Assembly (NCBI RefSeq): GCF_020852615.1
Contig: NZ_JADZAJ010000005.1
Coordinates: 1-64,000, forward strand
DNA length: 64,000 nucleotides
Direction of reading: 5' to 3'
DNA from: Nitrosomonas sp.
GTDB lineage: Bacteria; Pseudomonadota; Gammaproteobacteria; Burkholderiales; Nitrosomonadaceae
The notes beneath the pieces were generated by a model, which saw only the letters and a list, made by a program, of their open reading frames with translations, was not told the origin of the DNA and ran no database searches. Below are positions 19,478 through 28,791 of this stretch, in pieces (the first letter of the stretch is position 1; each line of letters begins with the position of its first letter). A program made the translations under genes and the position numbers.

Positions 19478-20923
19478 ATGCCCGATACGAATCTGGTGAT
19501 CCTTGGTGCAACCGGGGATTTGACACAGCGCCTGCTGATGCCGGCGCTGTACCGCTTATACCGGTTGGGGTATGCCCGCGATCTTAAAATCACGGGCTAT
19601 GCTGTTGAAGACTGGAGTGAGCAGTATTTCCGTGATCATATCCGGAAGGCATTACATACGTTTGTACCGGATTACAGGGCTGATGAGGGCCAGGCATTTT
19701 GTGCCGGCCTGGATTACATTACCGGTAGTCTTGAAGCCGGGCAGATGAAAGAGATCGGGCATCGTATAAAGGGATCGGCACTTTTCTATCTGGCTTTGCC
19801 TCCACCCTTATTCGGTACTGCAGCCATGGCACTCGGTGAAGCGGGCCTTGCACAGGCTTCCGAAGGCTGGCGGCGCCTGGTGGTTGAAAAGCCTTTTGGT
19901 ACTGATCTCGCAAGTGCTGAAATATTGCGTAAACAGATTCACAGCCAATGGGCTGAGGAAAATATACTGCGTATTGATCATTTTCTGGGAAAGGAAACGA
20001 CTCAGAATCTGATGGTGTTCCGCTTTGCCAACCGTTTTCTCGAGCCGCTCTGGAACAGCGCACATATCGCACAAGTGCAGATTAGTTGTCCGGAGACTCT
20101 GGGAGTCGAGCACCGTGCCGCTTATTATGATCGTGCAGGCGCACTGCGTGACATGCTGCAAAATCATCTGATGCAGCTGTTCTGCCTCACTGCCATGGAG
20201 CCGCCGTCAAGCTGGGATGCCGAAGTATTGCGTGATCATAAAGTCGAAGTGTTACGTGCAGCAGTACCGTTCAATGAGCATACGGTATGCAGTTGGGCCG
20301 CACGAGGTCAGTATACTGGCGGCAGAATCGGCAGCGAGGAAGTGCCCGCTTACCGTCAGGAACCCGGTATCCCGGGGGATTCAAATACCGAAACCTTTGC
20401 AGCATTGCGTTTCGAGATCAATAACTGGCGCTGGCAGGGCGTTCCATTCTATTTGCGCAGCGGCAAGCGCATGGCCAGCAATTGCTCAGAAATCGCTGTA
20501 CAGTTCAGACAGGTACCAGATGCGCTGCCGGATGGTAAGATTGCACCCAGCAACTGGATGATATTCCGTTTGCAGCCGCAGGAAAGCCTGAATCTGGTGG
20601 CAACGGCCAAGAAGCCCGGCATGGAATTTGCCACGCATACCGTCGTACTCACCGCATCGTATGCGCAAGAAAATGCCAAAGAGTTTTCTGCGTATGAACA
20701 GTTGCTGATGGATGCAATCGACGGTAACTGCTCGCACTTCCTGCGTTTTGATGAAGTCGAATGGGCATGGCGCTTGCTCGATCCGGTGTTGCGTGCATGG
20801 AGCAAGGGCAGTCCGGAGGAATATGCTGCCGGCTCAGAAGGCCCTGCATCGCAGAACCACCTGCTTATACCGGGCCACGAATGGCGGCCGGTCACGGATC
20901 CGCACAAAAGAGATTTGCTGTGA
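19478..20923 (+). CDS. zwf: Glucose-6-phosphate 1-dehydrogenase
   Basis: A 481-residue enzyme that oxidises glucose-6-phosphate to 6-phosphogluconolactone with NADP+ or NAD+. The coenzyme loop LGATGDLTQRLL is at residues 8-19. VVEKPFGTD and the strictly conserved RIDHFLGKE (substrate-binding Lys and catalytic His) follow, and the FYLRSGKRM segment is also present. Length is as expected (about 480-500). A good ribosome binding site, AAGGGGA, precedes the ATG. It closes the pgi-kinase/gnd/zwf operon and is the NADPH-generating entry step of the pentose phosphate path. Confidence 0.96.
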   Translation: MPDTNLVILGATGDLTQRLLMPALYRLYRLGYARDLKITGYAVEDWSEQYFRDHIRKALHTFVPDYRADEGQAFCAGLDYITGSLEAGQMKEIGHRIKGSALFYLALPPPLFGTAAMALGEAGLAQASEGWRRLVVEKPFGTDLASAEILRKQIHSQWAEENILRIDHFLGKETTQNLMVFRFANRFLEPLWNSAHIAQVQISCPETLGVEHRAAYYDRAGALRDMLQNHLMQLFCLTAMEPPSSWDAEVLRDHKVEVLRAAVPFNEHTVCSWAARGQYTGGRIGSEEVPAYRQEPGIPGDSNTETFAALRFEINNWRWQGVPFYLRSGKRMASNCSEIAVQFRQVPDALPDGKIAPSNWMIFRLQPQESLNLVATAKKPGMEFATHTVVLTASYAQENAKEFSAYEQLLMDAIDGNCSHFLRFDEVEWAWRLLDPVLRAWSKGSPEEYAAGSEGPASQNHLLIPGHEWRPVTDPHKRDLL

Positions 20924-21379
20924 TTGATTTTAAGAAAAGTACATGGAAACCCGTCACTTACCCCCTGCTGTGAACTGCCGGGGCTGACTCTGAGCAAACC
21001 AGTGTGCTGGAGGGTGATTGCACAGCTTCATTGATTGCCAATCCCGTTACGGATAATCGAGATACTTCAATTGCTGATCAGCTATGATCGGCATATTCGG
21101 GATTTCACACCACGAGCCGGAAATGCGCTCACCAGAGAATCTCTCCAAACAGTCTGTGAGCGCTGCCAAAGTAGCAAGGAGTTTTCTGAAAAACGTGAAT
21201 CGGTAGAGCGGTATTCAAACCGCACTGTATCAGCCCCGATTTATAAATGCTGAGCAGGCCGGTGGAAGGTACTGTCCCGATTGTGTGAGGCAGCAGTTCC
21301 AGTTGATCGCTGCAACCGGGAGATACATATTGTTTTACCTGCATGATCGATTTTTAAGAAATTCAAAAAGGAGCTGTTT
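20924..21379. other. 456-bp intergenic region without a recognisable gene
   Basis: The gap between zwf and the TPR lipoprotein gene contains no open frame with family character. A small inverted repeat (GCGGT / ACCGC, 21209-21224) has no following T-run. The right end carries the ribosome binding site AAAAAGGAG of the next gene. It probably holds the zwf terminator and the promoter of the lipoprotein gene, but I cannot point to either with confidence. Confidence 0.35.
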
Positions 21380-23125
21380 ATGAAAGTGCGTATATCAGGA
21401 TCTATCATGGCAGGTTTGCTGTCAGCGGCTGTCAGTGTTTCCTGCACGACTGTTCCATCCGGTAAAAACCTGGCCGGGCACGGTGAGAACCATGAGATAT
21501 CAGCTGCAGAGCAGCCATCACACAGACAGCCTGTGCCTGCCGATCAGCTGGTACCCGGAGCACAACCGGCTGCCAGGCTGCAGAATCTTGGTATACATAC
21601 ATTTCCGGTCAGCACTCAGGACAAGCAGGCACAGCTGTACATTAATCAGGGACTTAATCTTGTCTATGGCTTCAATCATGCCGAAGCCGGCCATGCATTT
21701 GAGGAAGCAGCAAAACTGGACCCCCGGCTGGCAATAGCCTATTGGGGGCAGGCACTGGCACTGGGGCCTAATATTAATGCACCAATGAATCCGGCAGATG
21801 AACCCCGCGCGCTGGAACTGATTAAACAGGCGGAATCATTCATCACATCCGCTTCACCCAGGGAACAGGCTTTAATTCGTGCACTGAAACAGCGTTACTC
21901 GGGAGCAGCTGAAAATCGTAAAGCAAACGATAAAGCCTACGCTGATGCCATGCGTGAAGTACACCACAATTTCCCGGACGATTCAGATATTGCACTGCTT
22001 TATGTGGAATCGGTCATGGATCTGCGTCCGTGGAATTACTGGATGCGGGACGGTCGCCCGTATGAGGGTACGGATGAAATCGTGGCGGCAACCGAGACGG
22101 TATTGCGCAATCACCCGACACATCCTGGCGCGCTGCACATGTATATCCATCTGATGGAGCCCACAAACATGCCGGAACGTGCTGAGCGTGCGGCCGATAC
22201 CCTGATGACACTGATGCCGGACGCAGGACACATGGTGCACATGTCTTCCCATATTTTTCAGCGGGTGGGGCGTTACGCGGATGCTGTAAAGAGCAATCAG
22301 CTGGCGATTGCAGCGGATGAGCGTTATATCGATCACTCCCATACCCACGGGTTGTACCCGATGGTGTATTACCCGCACAACGTTCATTTTCTCTGGTTTT
22401 CCGCAACAGCCGGCGGTCAGCGTGCACTGGCGCTGGAAAGTGCACGAAAAGCTGCCGGTATGGTGGACGATGCGTTACTGCGTGAAATGCCGATTACGGC
22501 ACTTTTTCGTGTGACACCTTACTGGGCACTCGCACGATTCGGGCAATGGCAGGAAATCCTGGCTGAACCTGCACCACCCGCATTCAATGCATTTCTTAAA
22601 GGGAGCTGGCACTACGTGCGCGGACTGGCTTTTGTGGCGACAAAGCAGCTGCCACGCGCGGAAAAAGAGCTGCAACAGTTGCGCAGGATCATGAAAAATC
22701 ATGCTGCACTGAGTGGTACGCTGCTTTCAAGGAATACGACCGGCGATATTCTGCGCATTGCTCCCGAAGTGCTGGCCGGTGAAATTGCGGCTGCCCGTAA
22801 GAAATATGATTCTGCCATTGCACATCTTGAACGGGCAGTGCGGTTAGAGGATAGTCTGGCCTATACCGAGCCGGCCGAATGGCATTATCCGCCACGGCTG
22901 GCACTGGGCGCTATCCTGCTGGAAGCCGGGCGGCCGGACGAGGCGGAAACAGTGTACTGGGAAGACCTGAAACGTAATCGTGATAATGGCTGGGCACTTT
23001 TCGGTCTGCTGCAGGCGTTGCGTGCCCAAAATAAAACAGCAGATGCGGAAGTCATCAGGGCGCGTTTTGATAAAGCGTGGAAACAGGCGGATATAACACT
23101 GACAGCATCCCGTTTCGGGCAATGA
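21380..23125 (+). CDS. TPR-repeat putative lipoprotein
   Basis: A 581-residue exported protein. The N-terminus has basic residues, a hydrophobic stretch (ISGSIMAGLLSAAVSV) and a Cys at 22 followed by TT, which reads as a lipoprotein signal although Ser at -3 is not ideal. The body is rich in tetratricopeptide-like helices: NLVYGFNHAEAGHAFEEAAKL (about 95-113), AYWGQALALGP, and C-terminal repeats around 470-560. It resembles uncharacterised TPR proteins with an SHIFQRVGRYADA segment found in many Gram-negative bacteria. It is probably an envelope scaffold protein; a partner cannot be named. It is monocistronic by position. Confidence 0.8.
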   Translation: MKVRISGSIMAGLLSAAVSVSCTTVPSGKNLAGHGENHEISAAEQPSHRQPVPADQLVPGAQPAARLQNLGIHTFPVSTQDKQAQLYINQGLNLVYGFNHAEAGHAFEEAAKLDPRLAIAYWGQALALGPNINAPMNPADEPRALELIKQAESFITSASPREQALIRALKQRYSGAAENRKANDKAYADAMREVHHNFPDDSDIALLYVESVMDLRPWNYWMRDGRPYEGTDEIVAATETVLRNHPTHPGALHMYIHLMEPTNMPERAERAADTLMTLMPDAGHMVHMSSHIFQRVGRYADAVKSNQLAIAADERYIDHSHTHGLYPMVYYPHNVHFLWFSATAGGQRALALESARKAAGMVDDALLREMPITALFRVTPYWALARFGQWQEILAEPAPPAFNAFLKGSWHYVRGLAFVATKQLPRAEKELQQLRRIMKNHAALSGTLLSRNTTGDILRIAPEVLAGEIAAARKKYDSAIAHLERAVRLEDSLAYTEPAEWHYPPRLALGAILLEAGRPDEAETVYWEDLKRNRDNGWALFGLLQALRAQNKTADAEVIRARFDKAWKQADITLTASRFGQ

Positions 23126-23160
23126 TTGTACCCCTCTCCCTGTATCCGGTAAAAACAGTA

Positions 23161-23184
23161 TGCCAGGGAGGGTTTTCCCTGGCA
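23161..23184 (-). terminator. Strong hairpin between convergent genes
   Basis: A perfect 9-bp stem (TGCCAGGGA / TCCCTGGCA) with a 6-nt loop lies between the TPR gene and the convergent endolysin gene. On the minus strand it is followed by TACTGTTTTTACC, giving a plausible Rho-independent terminator for the endolysin gene. On the plus strand no T-run follows. Confidence 0.6.
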
Positions 23185-23285
23185 TTGCCGGAAACCTCAT
23201 CTGCTCATCTGATCTGTTTGCCCTGTTTGGCTATGGTTATCACAGCCGGAGTCCTTTGTCCCGTAACCTGATTCGCAGCAATTCC

Positions 23286-24074
23286 TTAAGCACGCAGTTT
23301 ATTCCAGGTGCTTTCTCCAACTATGCCGTTAGCCTCAAGGTTGACGGCTTTTTGAAATGTGATGACGGCAAGCTCAGTGGCTGCACCAAAATCACCATCA
23401 ATTGAAAGAGAAAATCCTTTTTTAACCAGTAATTCCTGTAGCTGGATGACACCATCGCCAAAAGATCCCCGGTGCAGGACCATCGTGTTACCACCTTCAT
23501 TCGCCGAGATAATAAGCCCTTCGATTCGTACCAGTTCAGTTTTGGCCTTAATGAGGTAAGTGCGGCGCTCTTCCAGGCCATTCAAACCGCCGTTGACCAG
23601 TCTGGTAGCATTTATCAGATCATCCCGGTCGGCTACTGAATTGATATTCCGCTTTTTCCAGTATTCGCATGCTATTTTCAGAGAGGTTGCCGGTTCAGCT
23701 GCCATTTCCGGGTTTTGTTCCAGCGGAAGGTCAAGAATCCGGCCAATTTCTCTGTAATTTGCGCGACCGGTGAGCTGAATCAATCCACGTCCCTTGTAGC
23801 GCCTTCCATCCCCGGGTTGAGTGTTTCCCAGATCTTGCCGGCCCTCGTAGGCGGCTCCGGAAGCCAATTCTTCCGTAGTAGTGAAACCGGCACATTCGTG
23901 TGTGACCTGCCCCATGAAATGGGCAATCCGCAACCGGGTACTGATTCCATAGCGATCAAGTGTTGCTGAAAAAATCGGGGAAATGGCACCGATGATTTTT
24001 GTCTGACTGGCTTTCTTGTTACCAGAGAATCGGGGAGCAATCGCGAGTATAAAATTACCATCAACAGGAATCAT
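23286..24074 (-). CDS. GH19 endolysin with C-terminal peptidoglycan-binding domain
   Basis: A 262-residue cell-wall hydrolase. Residues ~15-180 form a GH19 (chitinase/lysozyme) domain with the catalytic-glutamate region GQVTHECAGFTTTEEL and the conserved RRYKGRGLIQLTGRANY. Residues ~195-262 are a PG_binding_1 domain (LHRGSFGDGVIQLQELL, IDGDFGAATELAV). No signal peptide is visible, as in phage endolysins that need a holin, and the domain order is that of phage lysins. No holin, spanin or structural phage gene is nearby, so it is either a domesticated enzyme or the last trace of a prophage. It stands alone between the TPR gene and dsbB. Confidence 0.9.
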   Translation of the reverse strand: MIPVDGNFILAIAPRFSGNKKASQTKIIGAISPIFSATLDRYGISTRLRIAHFMGQVTHECAGFTTTEELASGAAYEGRQDLGNTQPGDGRRYKGRGLIQLTGRANYREIGRILDLPLEQNPEMAAEPATSLKIACEYWKKRNINSVADRDDLINATRLVNGGLNGLEERRTYLIKAKTELVRIEGLIISANEGGNTMVLHRGSFGDGVIQLQELLVKKGFSLSIDGDFGAATELAVITFQKAVNLEANGIVGESTWNKLRA

Positions 24075-24118
24075 GTCTTATTCTCCTGAACAGGCCCGAT
24101 GTCTGTCTGAAATTTTTT

Positions 24119-24613
24119 CTACCTGAAATTTGCGGGGTGGGCTGATCTGTTTTTCCAGAGCAGTACCGCGGTGAATCCGAATGCGAGAAATGCCAGTAAT
24201 GACCAGTCAGGAATCGTCAGGGACAGTAATTTCCAGGTGCCATCAGTACAATCCCCATTGGCTTCAAACATGGCCGGCCACCATTGAGCAAGGGGCAATC
24301 CGTTCAGGAAAGCTTCCTCCGGGCTGATGCCGCATTCGAATGATTCAGGAAAGCGTATCAGCCAGGCCTGTCGTCCGGCAACTATGGCGCCAGTCAGTGA
24401 AAACAGGATAATCAGTACGCAGTAGATACGCCGCCCCAATAGTTGCGGGTTGTGTATAAAGGCGAGTAACGCTGTGATGCCGACCAGCCAGTAGGCAATG
24501 CGCTGAAAGATACATAACGGGCAAGGCAGCAGCCCTTCGATGATTTGCAGATACAGTGCGCTGCTTACCAGCCCGGTGCAAACAAGGAAAATCAGCAGGA
24601 AGATTATTCGCAT
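24119..24613 (-). CDS. dsbB: Disulfide bond formation protein B
   Basis: A 164-residue inner-membrane protein with four predicted helices. It re-oxidises the periplasmic oxidant DsbA and passes electrons to quinone. The two redox pairs are present: Cys31 and Cys34 in PCPLC near the periplasmic end of helix 1, and Cys94 and Cys122 in the second periplasmic loop. Arg at the PCPLCIFQR motif matches the quinone-site residue of the family. It starts 3 bp after the stop of the methyltransferase gene, so the two are probably co-transcribed. dsbA is not in the window. Confidence 0.93.
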   Translation of the reverse strand: MRIIFLLIFLVCTGLVSSALYLQIIEGLLPCPLCIFQRIAYWLVGITALLAFIHNPQLLGRRIYCVLIILFSLTGAIVAGRQAWLIRFPESFECGISPEEAFLNGLPLAQWWPAMFEANGDCTDGTWKLLSLTIPDWSLLAFLAFGFTAVLLWKNRSAHPANFR

Positions 24614-24616
24614 AGT

Positions 24617-25783
24617 TCAATTACTCACAGGTTGATCTTTTTTGCGCATACTGCCCGCAACCAGTTTGTATTCAAGCAGACGACACTCCAGTGCACCGTT
24701 GAACAGCGGAATGCGGCGAGAAGGTGTGAGCCGGACAGATTTTGCGAGCTGAGTGTCTGCTGTCAGCAGGAATGCCCGCCAGCCGCTAAACCGTTGTTTC
24801 AGTATGTCACCCAGTTGCGGGTAGAGCCCGGCCAGCATCTGCTGATCGCCAATACGCACACCATATGGCGGATTACTGACCAGTATACCGGTTTGGGCGG
24901 GCGCGGAGATATCCAGTACATTGGCCTGTTTGAGGGAAACACATTCAGCCAGTCCCGCTGCGGCAAGGTTATGGCGGGCATTGGCCAGCGCATTTCCATA
25001 GAGATCACTGCCGTAAACAGATTGAAATGTACGTTCAAGCTGCCTGTCTGTTGCAGTTTGTCTGATTTTTTTCCATGTGCCGGCATCAAACAGTTTCAGT
25101 TCTTCAAAGGCAAACCGGCGTCCGGAGCCGGGGGCAATTTGGCAGGCAATTTGTGCGGCTTCCAGCAGTATAGTGCCACTGCCGCACATCGGATCGAGCA
25201 GTGGAGTACCGGGCTGCCAGCCGGCCAGCGCGAGGATGCCTGCTGCCAGATTTTCACGCAACGGTGCTTCACCCCGGGTATGACGCAGGCCGCGTTTGAA
25301 CAGGGCTTCACCCGAAGTATCCAGATAAAGTGTGAACTCCCGGGCATCCAGGAAACCATGAATGCGCATGTCCGGTGTGGCAGTATCAATATCAGGCCGT
25401 CTGCCGCAGGCTGCCCTGAATTTATCGCATATTGCATCCTTGATCCGGAGCGTTACAAAATCAAGGCTGCGCAGCGGGCATTTAATTGCAGCCAGGTTAA
25501 CTTTTACGGTTAGCCGGGGGTCAAACCAGTCCTGCCAGGGCAGGGCACGGGTGAGGTCATAAATATCCACCTCATTCCGGTAAGGATGGCTGGCAACTCG
25601 CCATAAAATACGGCTGGCAATGCGGCTTTCAAGATTGGCACGATAGCAGGTTTGCCAGTCTCCCTGAAATGCCACACCACCGGGGGAAGGCCGGATAGCG
25701 GTCGCGCCGTCCAGGTGCTCAAGTTCTGCTGCCAGAACGGCTTCCAGTCCACGCGGACACGGTGCAAAAAAATGTTCGGTCAT
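24617..25783 (-). CDS. THUMP-domain 23S rRNA guanine-N2 methyltransferase (RlmL N-half type)
   Basis: A 388-residue RNA methyltransferase. An N-terminal THUMP domain (about 1-160; FFAPCPRGLEAVLAAELEHL) binds RNA. The C-terminal Rossmann domain has the SAM loop LDPMCGSGTILLEAA and the catalytic NPPYGVRIG. This matches the N-terminal half of E. coli RlmL (m2G2445 of 23S rRNA); the second half (RlmK-like) is absent, as in many bacteria. TrmN-like tRNA activity cannot be excluded. It lies just upstream of dsbB on the same strand. Confidence 0.88.
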   Translation of the reverse strand: MTEHFFAPCPRGLEAVLAAELEHLDGATAIRPSPGGVAFQGDWQTCYRANLESRIASRILWRVASHPYRNEVDIYDLTRALPWQDWFDPRLTVKVNLAAIKCPLRSLDFVTLRIKDAICDKFRAACGRRPDIDTATPDMRIHGFLDAREFTLYLDTSGEALFKRGLRHTRGEAPLRENLAAGILALAGWQPGTPLLDPMCGSGTILLEAAQIACQIAPGSGRRFAFEELKLFDAGTWKKIRQTATDRQLERTFQSVYGSDLYGNALANARHNLAAAGLAECVSLKQANVLDISAPAQTGILVSNPPYGVRIGDQQMLAGLYPQLGDILKQRFSGWRAFLLTADTQLAKSVRLTPSRRIPLFNGALECRLLEYKLVAGSMRKKDQPVSN

Positions 25784-25846
25784 TTCGCGGCCTGAAAGCC
25801 GGCCAGATAGGTTGTCAGTAACAGATACGCTGTCAGTAATTTATGC

Positions 25847-26227
25847 TTATGCAGATTTATGTTTCAAGGCAGCATAGGCAAACAGCAGCCAGCCAGCCAT
25901 GTAGGATGACCCTCCCAGTGGTGCTACCATCCCCATCCCGCGCCATCCTGTCAAACTGACAACATATAACGTGCCGGAGAACAGTACGATACCGGTCATC
26001 ATCAGGATTCCCGCAAACTTTAACGTACGCGCTTGCGGAAACCGGTCTATCGCCAGCCCGACCAGTATCAATCCGAAGGCATGATAAAAATGATACTGCA
26101 CGCCAATCTGGAAGCTGGTGAGCATATCGGCTGTCAGCGTGGCTTTCAGCCAGTGGGCTCCCAGGGCGCCCAGTACAACACACACGAATGCGTTGACAGC
26201 ACCCAGTGCGATAAAAATTCTGGACAT
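25847..26227 (-). CDS. DUF423 family inner-membrane protein
   Basis: A 126-residue protein with four closely packed hydrophobic helices (about 5-25, 38-60, 66-86, 94-120). The family signature is visible at the start, VNAFVCVVLGALGAHWLK, and in GVQYHFYHAFGLILVGL. These proteins (YwdK/YgdD type) are widespread and without known function. It sits 65 bp downstream of xseA and 63 bp upstream of the RlmL-type gene on the same strand, which allows a common transcript without giving a clue to its role. Confidence 0.88.
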   Translation of the reverse strand: MSRIFIALGAVNAFVCVVLGALGAHWLKATLTADMLTSFQIGVQYHFYHAFGLILVGLAIDRFPQARTLKFAGILMMTGIVLFSGTLYVVSLTGWRGMGMVAPLGGSSYMAGWLLFAYAALKHKSA

Positions 26228-26292
26228 GATTGAGTTAACTCCCGGTTAAAGTGAAGGATGAAATAAACGAAGCCAATAAGGTTTTTTTGGAT

Positions 26293-27639
26293 TTATTTGC
26301 CCGTTTCGGTGATATCCGCCCTGGCCCATCCACTGGCCAGCACCAGTCGCACATTGTCACCCGTCCTGACCTGCCGGCTGTCTTGCAAAATATCACCCCG
26401 GGCAGTATAGGCGATACTGTAACCACGTGCCAGTACCGCTTTGGGATCAAGATGCATCAGGTGCTGTTGTTGCTGACGCAGCCTGAATTGCCAGTTTTCC
26501 AGCTGGTTGGCCATTGTCCGCTGCAGTCGTGCCGCCAGTTCCCGATGGTGTCTGATGTGTGCCTGAATGTCCGGCCGGGCCGATTGCATACGTTGCCGGA
26601 TCGTATTAATGCGCCACTGATGTATTTCCAGCTGCCGGCCCCAGGCATTCTGCAGGCGATTACCTGACTGCATTAAATATTCCAGCTGATGGCGGATACG
26701 TTCACCGGGGTGAACCAGGCGGTGGGCAAGCAGATCCACTGTTTGCATACGGCGTTCCATATTGCGTTCCGTTGTCTGCTGCAGGCGATGCTGCCAGTAC
26801 TGCAGGCGATGCCGGATTTCCTGTCTGTCGGGTGATACCAGTTGTGCGGCACCTGTTGGCGTTGGAGCACGCACATCAGCTGCAAAATCGGCAATAGTAA
26901 AGTCGGTTTCGTGACCAATGCCGGTTACGACAGGAATCGGGCAGGCAGCGATTGCCCGCGCCACGATTTCTTCATTGAATGCCCATAAATCTTCTATCGA
27001 GCCACCTCCCCGGCACATGATCAGCACATCACACTCGGCCCGGGATACAGCAGTGCGCAGTGCGGTGGCAATGGAGGCAGCTGCGCCTTCTCCCTGTACC
27101 GGCGCAGGGTAAATAATGACAGGGATCGAAGGGGAGCGCCGTTGCAAGGTTGTAAGTACGTCCTGCAATGCTGCGGTGTTAGGGGAGGTGATAATTCCAA
27201 TCTGCTGCGGAAACCGGGGTAATGGCTGTTTGTATTCCGGGTTGAATAACCCTTCTTGCCGGAGTCTGGCTTTGAGGCGTTCAAATGCCTCAAACAGCAC
27301 CCCTAATCCGGCACGACGGAGCAGTTCGACTGTAAGCTGAAATTCACCTCGTGCTTCGTACAGCGTCACCAGTACCTGAGCTTCAACCTGCATGCCATCC
27401 TGTGGCAGCCAGTCCAGATAAAGATTTTTATGGCGGAACATAACACATCGCACTTGTGCGTTGTCATCCTTGAGTGAGAAATACCAGTGCCCGGATGGAT
27501 AACGTTTCAGATTGGAAATTTCGCCACTTACCCAGAGCAGCGGAAAGTTCTGTTCAAGTATTACACGAGCATTACGGTTTAATTCACTGACGCACCAGAG
27601 GATTTTAGGGGGTGAGGGAAAAAGGTCGTGACCGGTCAT
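26293..27639 (-). CDS. xseA: Exodeoxyribonuclease VII large subunit
   Basis: A 448-residue subunit of the ssDNA-degrading exonuclease VII. It has an N-terminal OB fold (about 15-110; [24 protein letters not shown]), the catalytic region with [30 protein letters not shown], and [16 protein letters not shown], then a long coiled-coil (about 265-400) and a short C-terminal segment. Length is standard. The small subunit xseB is also in the window, at 44195. The upstream gap toward exbB carries a cluster of DnaA boxes about 180 bp from its start codon. Confidence 0.95.
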   Translation of the reverse strand: MTGHDLFPSPPKILWCVSELNRNARVILEQNFPLLWVSGEISNLKRYPSGHWYFSLKDDNAQVRCVMFRHKNLYLDWLPQDGMQVEAQVLVTLYEARGEFQLTVELLRRAGLGVLFEAFERLKARLRQEGLFNPEYKQPLPRFPQQIGIITSPNTAALQDVLTTLQRRSPSIPVIIYPAPVQGEGAAASIATALRTAVSRAECDVLIMCRGGGSIEDLWAFNEEIVARAIAACPIPVVTGIGHETDFTIADFAADVRAPTPTGAAQLVSPDRQEIRHRLQYWQHRLQQTTERNMERRMQTVDLLAHRLVHPGERIRHQLEYLMQSGNRLQNAWGRQLEIHQWRINTIRQRMQSARPDIQAHIRHHRELAARLQRTMANQLENWQFRLRQQQQHLMHLDPKAVLARGYSIAYTARGDILQDSRQVRTGDNVRLVLASGWARADITETGK

Positions 27640-27814
27640 GTTATTTTATAATCATCCACAATGACATTTGATTAATTTGGCAAGTCCTGAAAAGCTTGCG
27701 TGGTAACAATAACTTAAAATAACCCATTGTTTTTAATAAAATTATTTGGCCTTAAAATTAAGCAGTTTAAAGAACTTCATGCTGGCAATACTACTTATCC
27801 GGCTTATTCAGGAT

Positions 27815-27849
27815 TTATTCACAAAGTTATCCACAGGAATTGTGTATAA
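27815..27849. promoter_or_regulatory. Cluster of three perfect DnaA boxes
   Basis: Three 9-mers matching TTATNCACA lie within 35 bp: TTATTCACA at 27815-27823, TTATCCACA at 27827-27835, and TTATACACA on the minus strand at 27841-27849. A one-mismatch copy, TCATCCACA, lies at 27652-27660. The stretch between them (about 27660-27780) is markedly AT-rich, including TTTTTAATAAAATTATTT. The cluster fills the divergent xseA/exbB gap. It may be a DnaA-titrating or DnaA-regulated site, or an origin-like element. No dnaA, dnaN or parAB is near. Confidence 0.7.
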
Positions 27850-27938
27850 CTTATTCCGACAAAAACGCCGGTTGAGCAAAGTGTGCCAGTACTGCAAAAT
27901 AGTGCGCTTGGATTCATTACAACTAAGGGGATCAATTC

Positions 27939-28547
27939 GTGTTTTCAATCATTCAGGCAGCAGGGTGGCCAATATGGCCGATCATACTGGCTTCCGTCCT
28001 GGCAGTGGGTATTATCGGCGAGCGTTTATGGAGTCTGCGTCTGTCAAAAGTCGCTCCGCGGGATTTATTGCCAAGAGTATTGCAGGAATATCGCCGTTCA
28101 GGTGTACATACAGATACGCTGAATCGCCTGCAGGAGCATTCTCCGCTCGGGCAGGTTCTCGTGGCAGGACTGCGGAATATCGACAGCCCGCGTGAAGTCA
28201 TGAAGGAATCCATTGAAGAGGCCGGGCGTGTGGCTGCTCACGAACTGGAGCGCTACCTTACCACTTTAGGGACAATTGCTTCGCTCAGTCCGCTGATGGG
28301 ATTGTTTGGTACGCTGATCGGCATGATTGATATTTTCGGATCCGGTACACCGACAGGCGGTAACCCGATACAGCTTGCGCATGGAATCTCAGTTGCTTTG
28401 TATAACTCGGCCTTTGGTATTCTGGTAGCAATCCCCAGCATCATTTTTTACCGCCATTTTCGCGCCAGAGTTGATGAACTGGTGCTGGAAATGGAGCTGC
28501 AGGCACTCAAACTGGTGGAAGTGGTGCATGGAGAACGGCGCACCTGA
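27939..28547 (+). CDS. exbB: ExbB/TolQ/MotA-family proton channel protein
   Basis: A 202-residue inner-membrane protein with three helices: about 9-27, about 110-135 (SLSPLMGLFGTLIGMIDIF) and about 147-170. This is the topology of ExbB/TolQ, which use the proton gradient to energise TonB- or Tol-type partners in the envelope. The family residues in LMGLFGTLIGMI and GISVALYNSAFGILVAIP are well kept. The start is GTG at 27939 with a good AAGGGG ribosome binding site. In many betaproteobacteria exbB is followed by exbD and lpxK; here neither follows, and the next gene is mlaA after 244 bp. Confidence 0.9.
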   Translation: MFSIIQAAGWPIWPIILASVLAVGIIGERLWSLRLSKVAPRDLLPRVLQEYRRSGVHTDTLNRLQEHSPLGQVLVAGLRNIDSPREVMKESIEEAGRVAAHELERYLTTLGTIASLSPLMGLFGTLIGMIDIFGSGTPTGGNPIQLAHGISVALYNSAFGILVAIPSIIFYRHFRARVDELVLEMELQALKLVEVVHGERRT

Positions 28548-28791
28548 CCATATCGGCGCTGATGTTCAGAAATGTCGGGTAAATGTCGTTACAGAGACCT
28601 GTCCGGCAGACCTCCGCAACCCCTGACAGTGATAAGGAAAACCTGGCTCAGCTGACCTGATTGATGAAATCAGCTGCTGATTGAAGATTGAAATGAGGTA
28701 CCGGACTTGCCGGCAGCTTTGTCCGGGAAATACCTTGAAATTTAACAGAAAAAAGAACAGCCGCAGCATAACCGGTGATCAGATTCAACCT

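Noticed and set aside
24545-25513. 322-codon plus-strand open frame opposite the RlmL-type gene
   Set aside because: It is Cys/Gln-rich and lies antisense to a methyltransferase with intact motifs.
27815-27849. Calling the DnaA-box cluster the chromosomal origin
   Set aside because: There is no dnaA, dnaN, rpmH or parAB nearby and GC skew could not be computed; it is reported only as a DnaA-box cluster.
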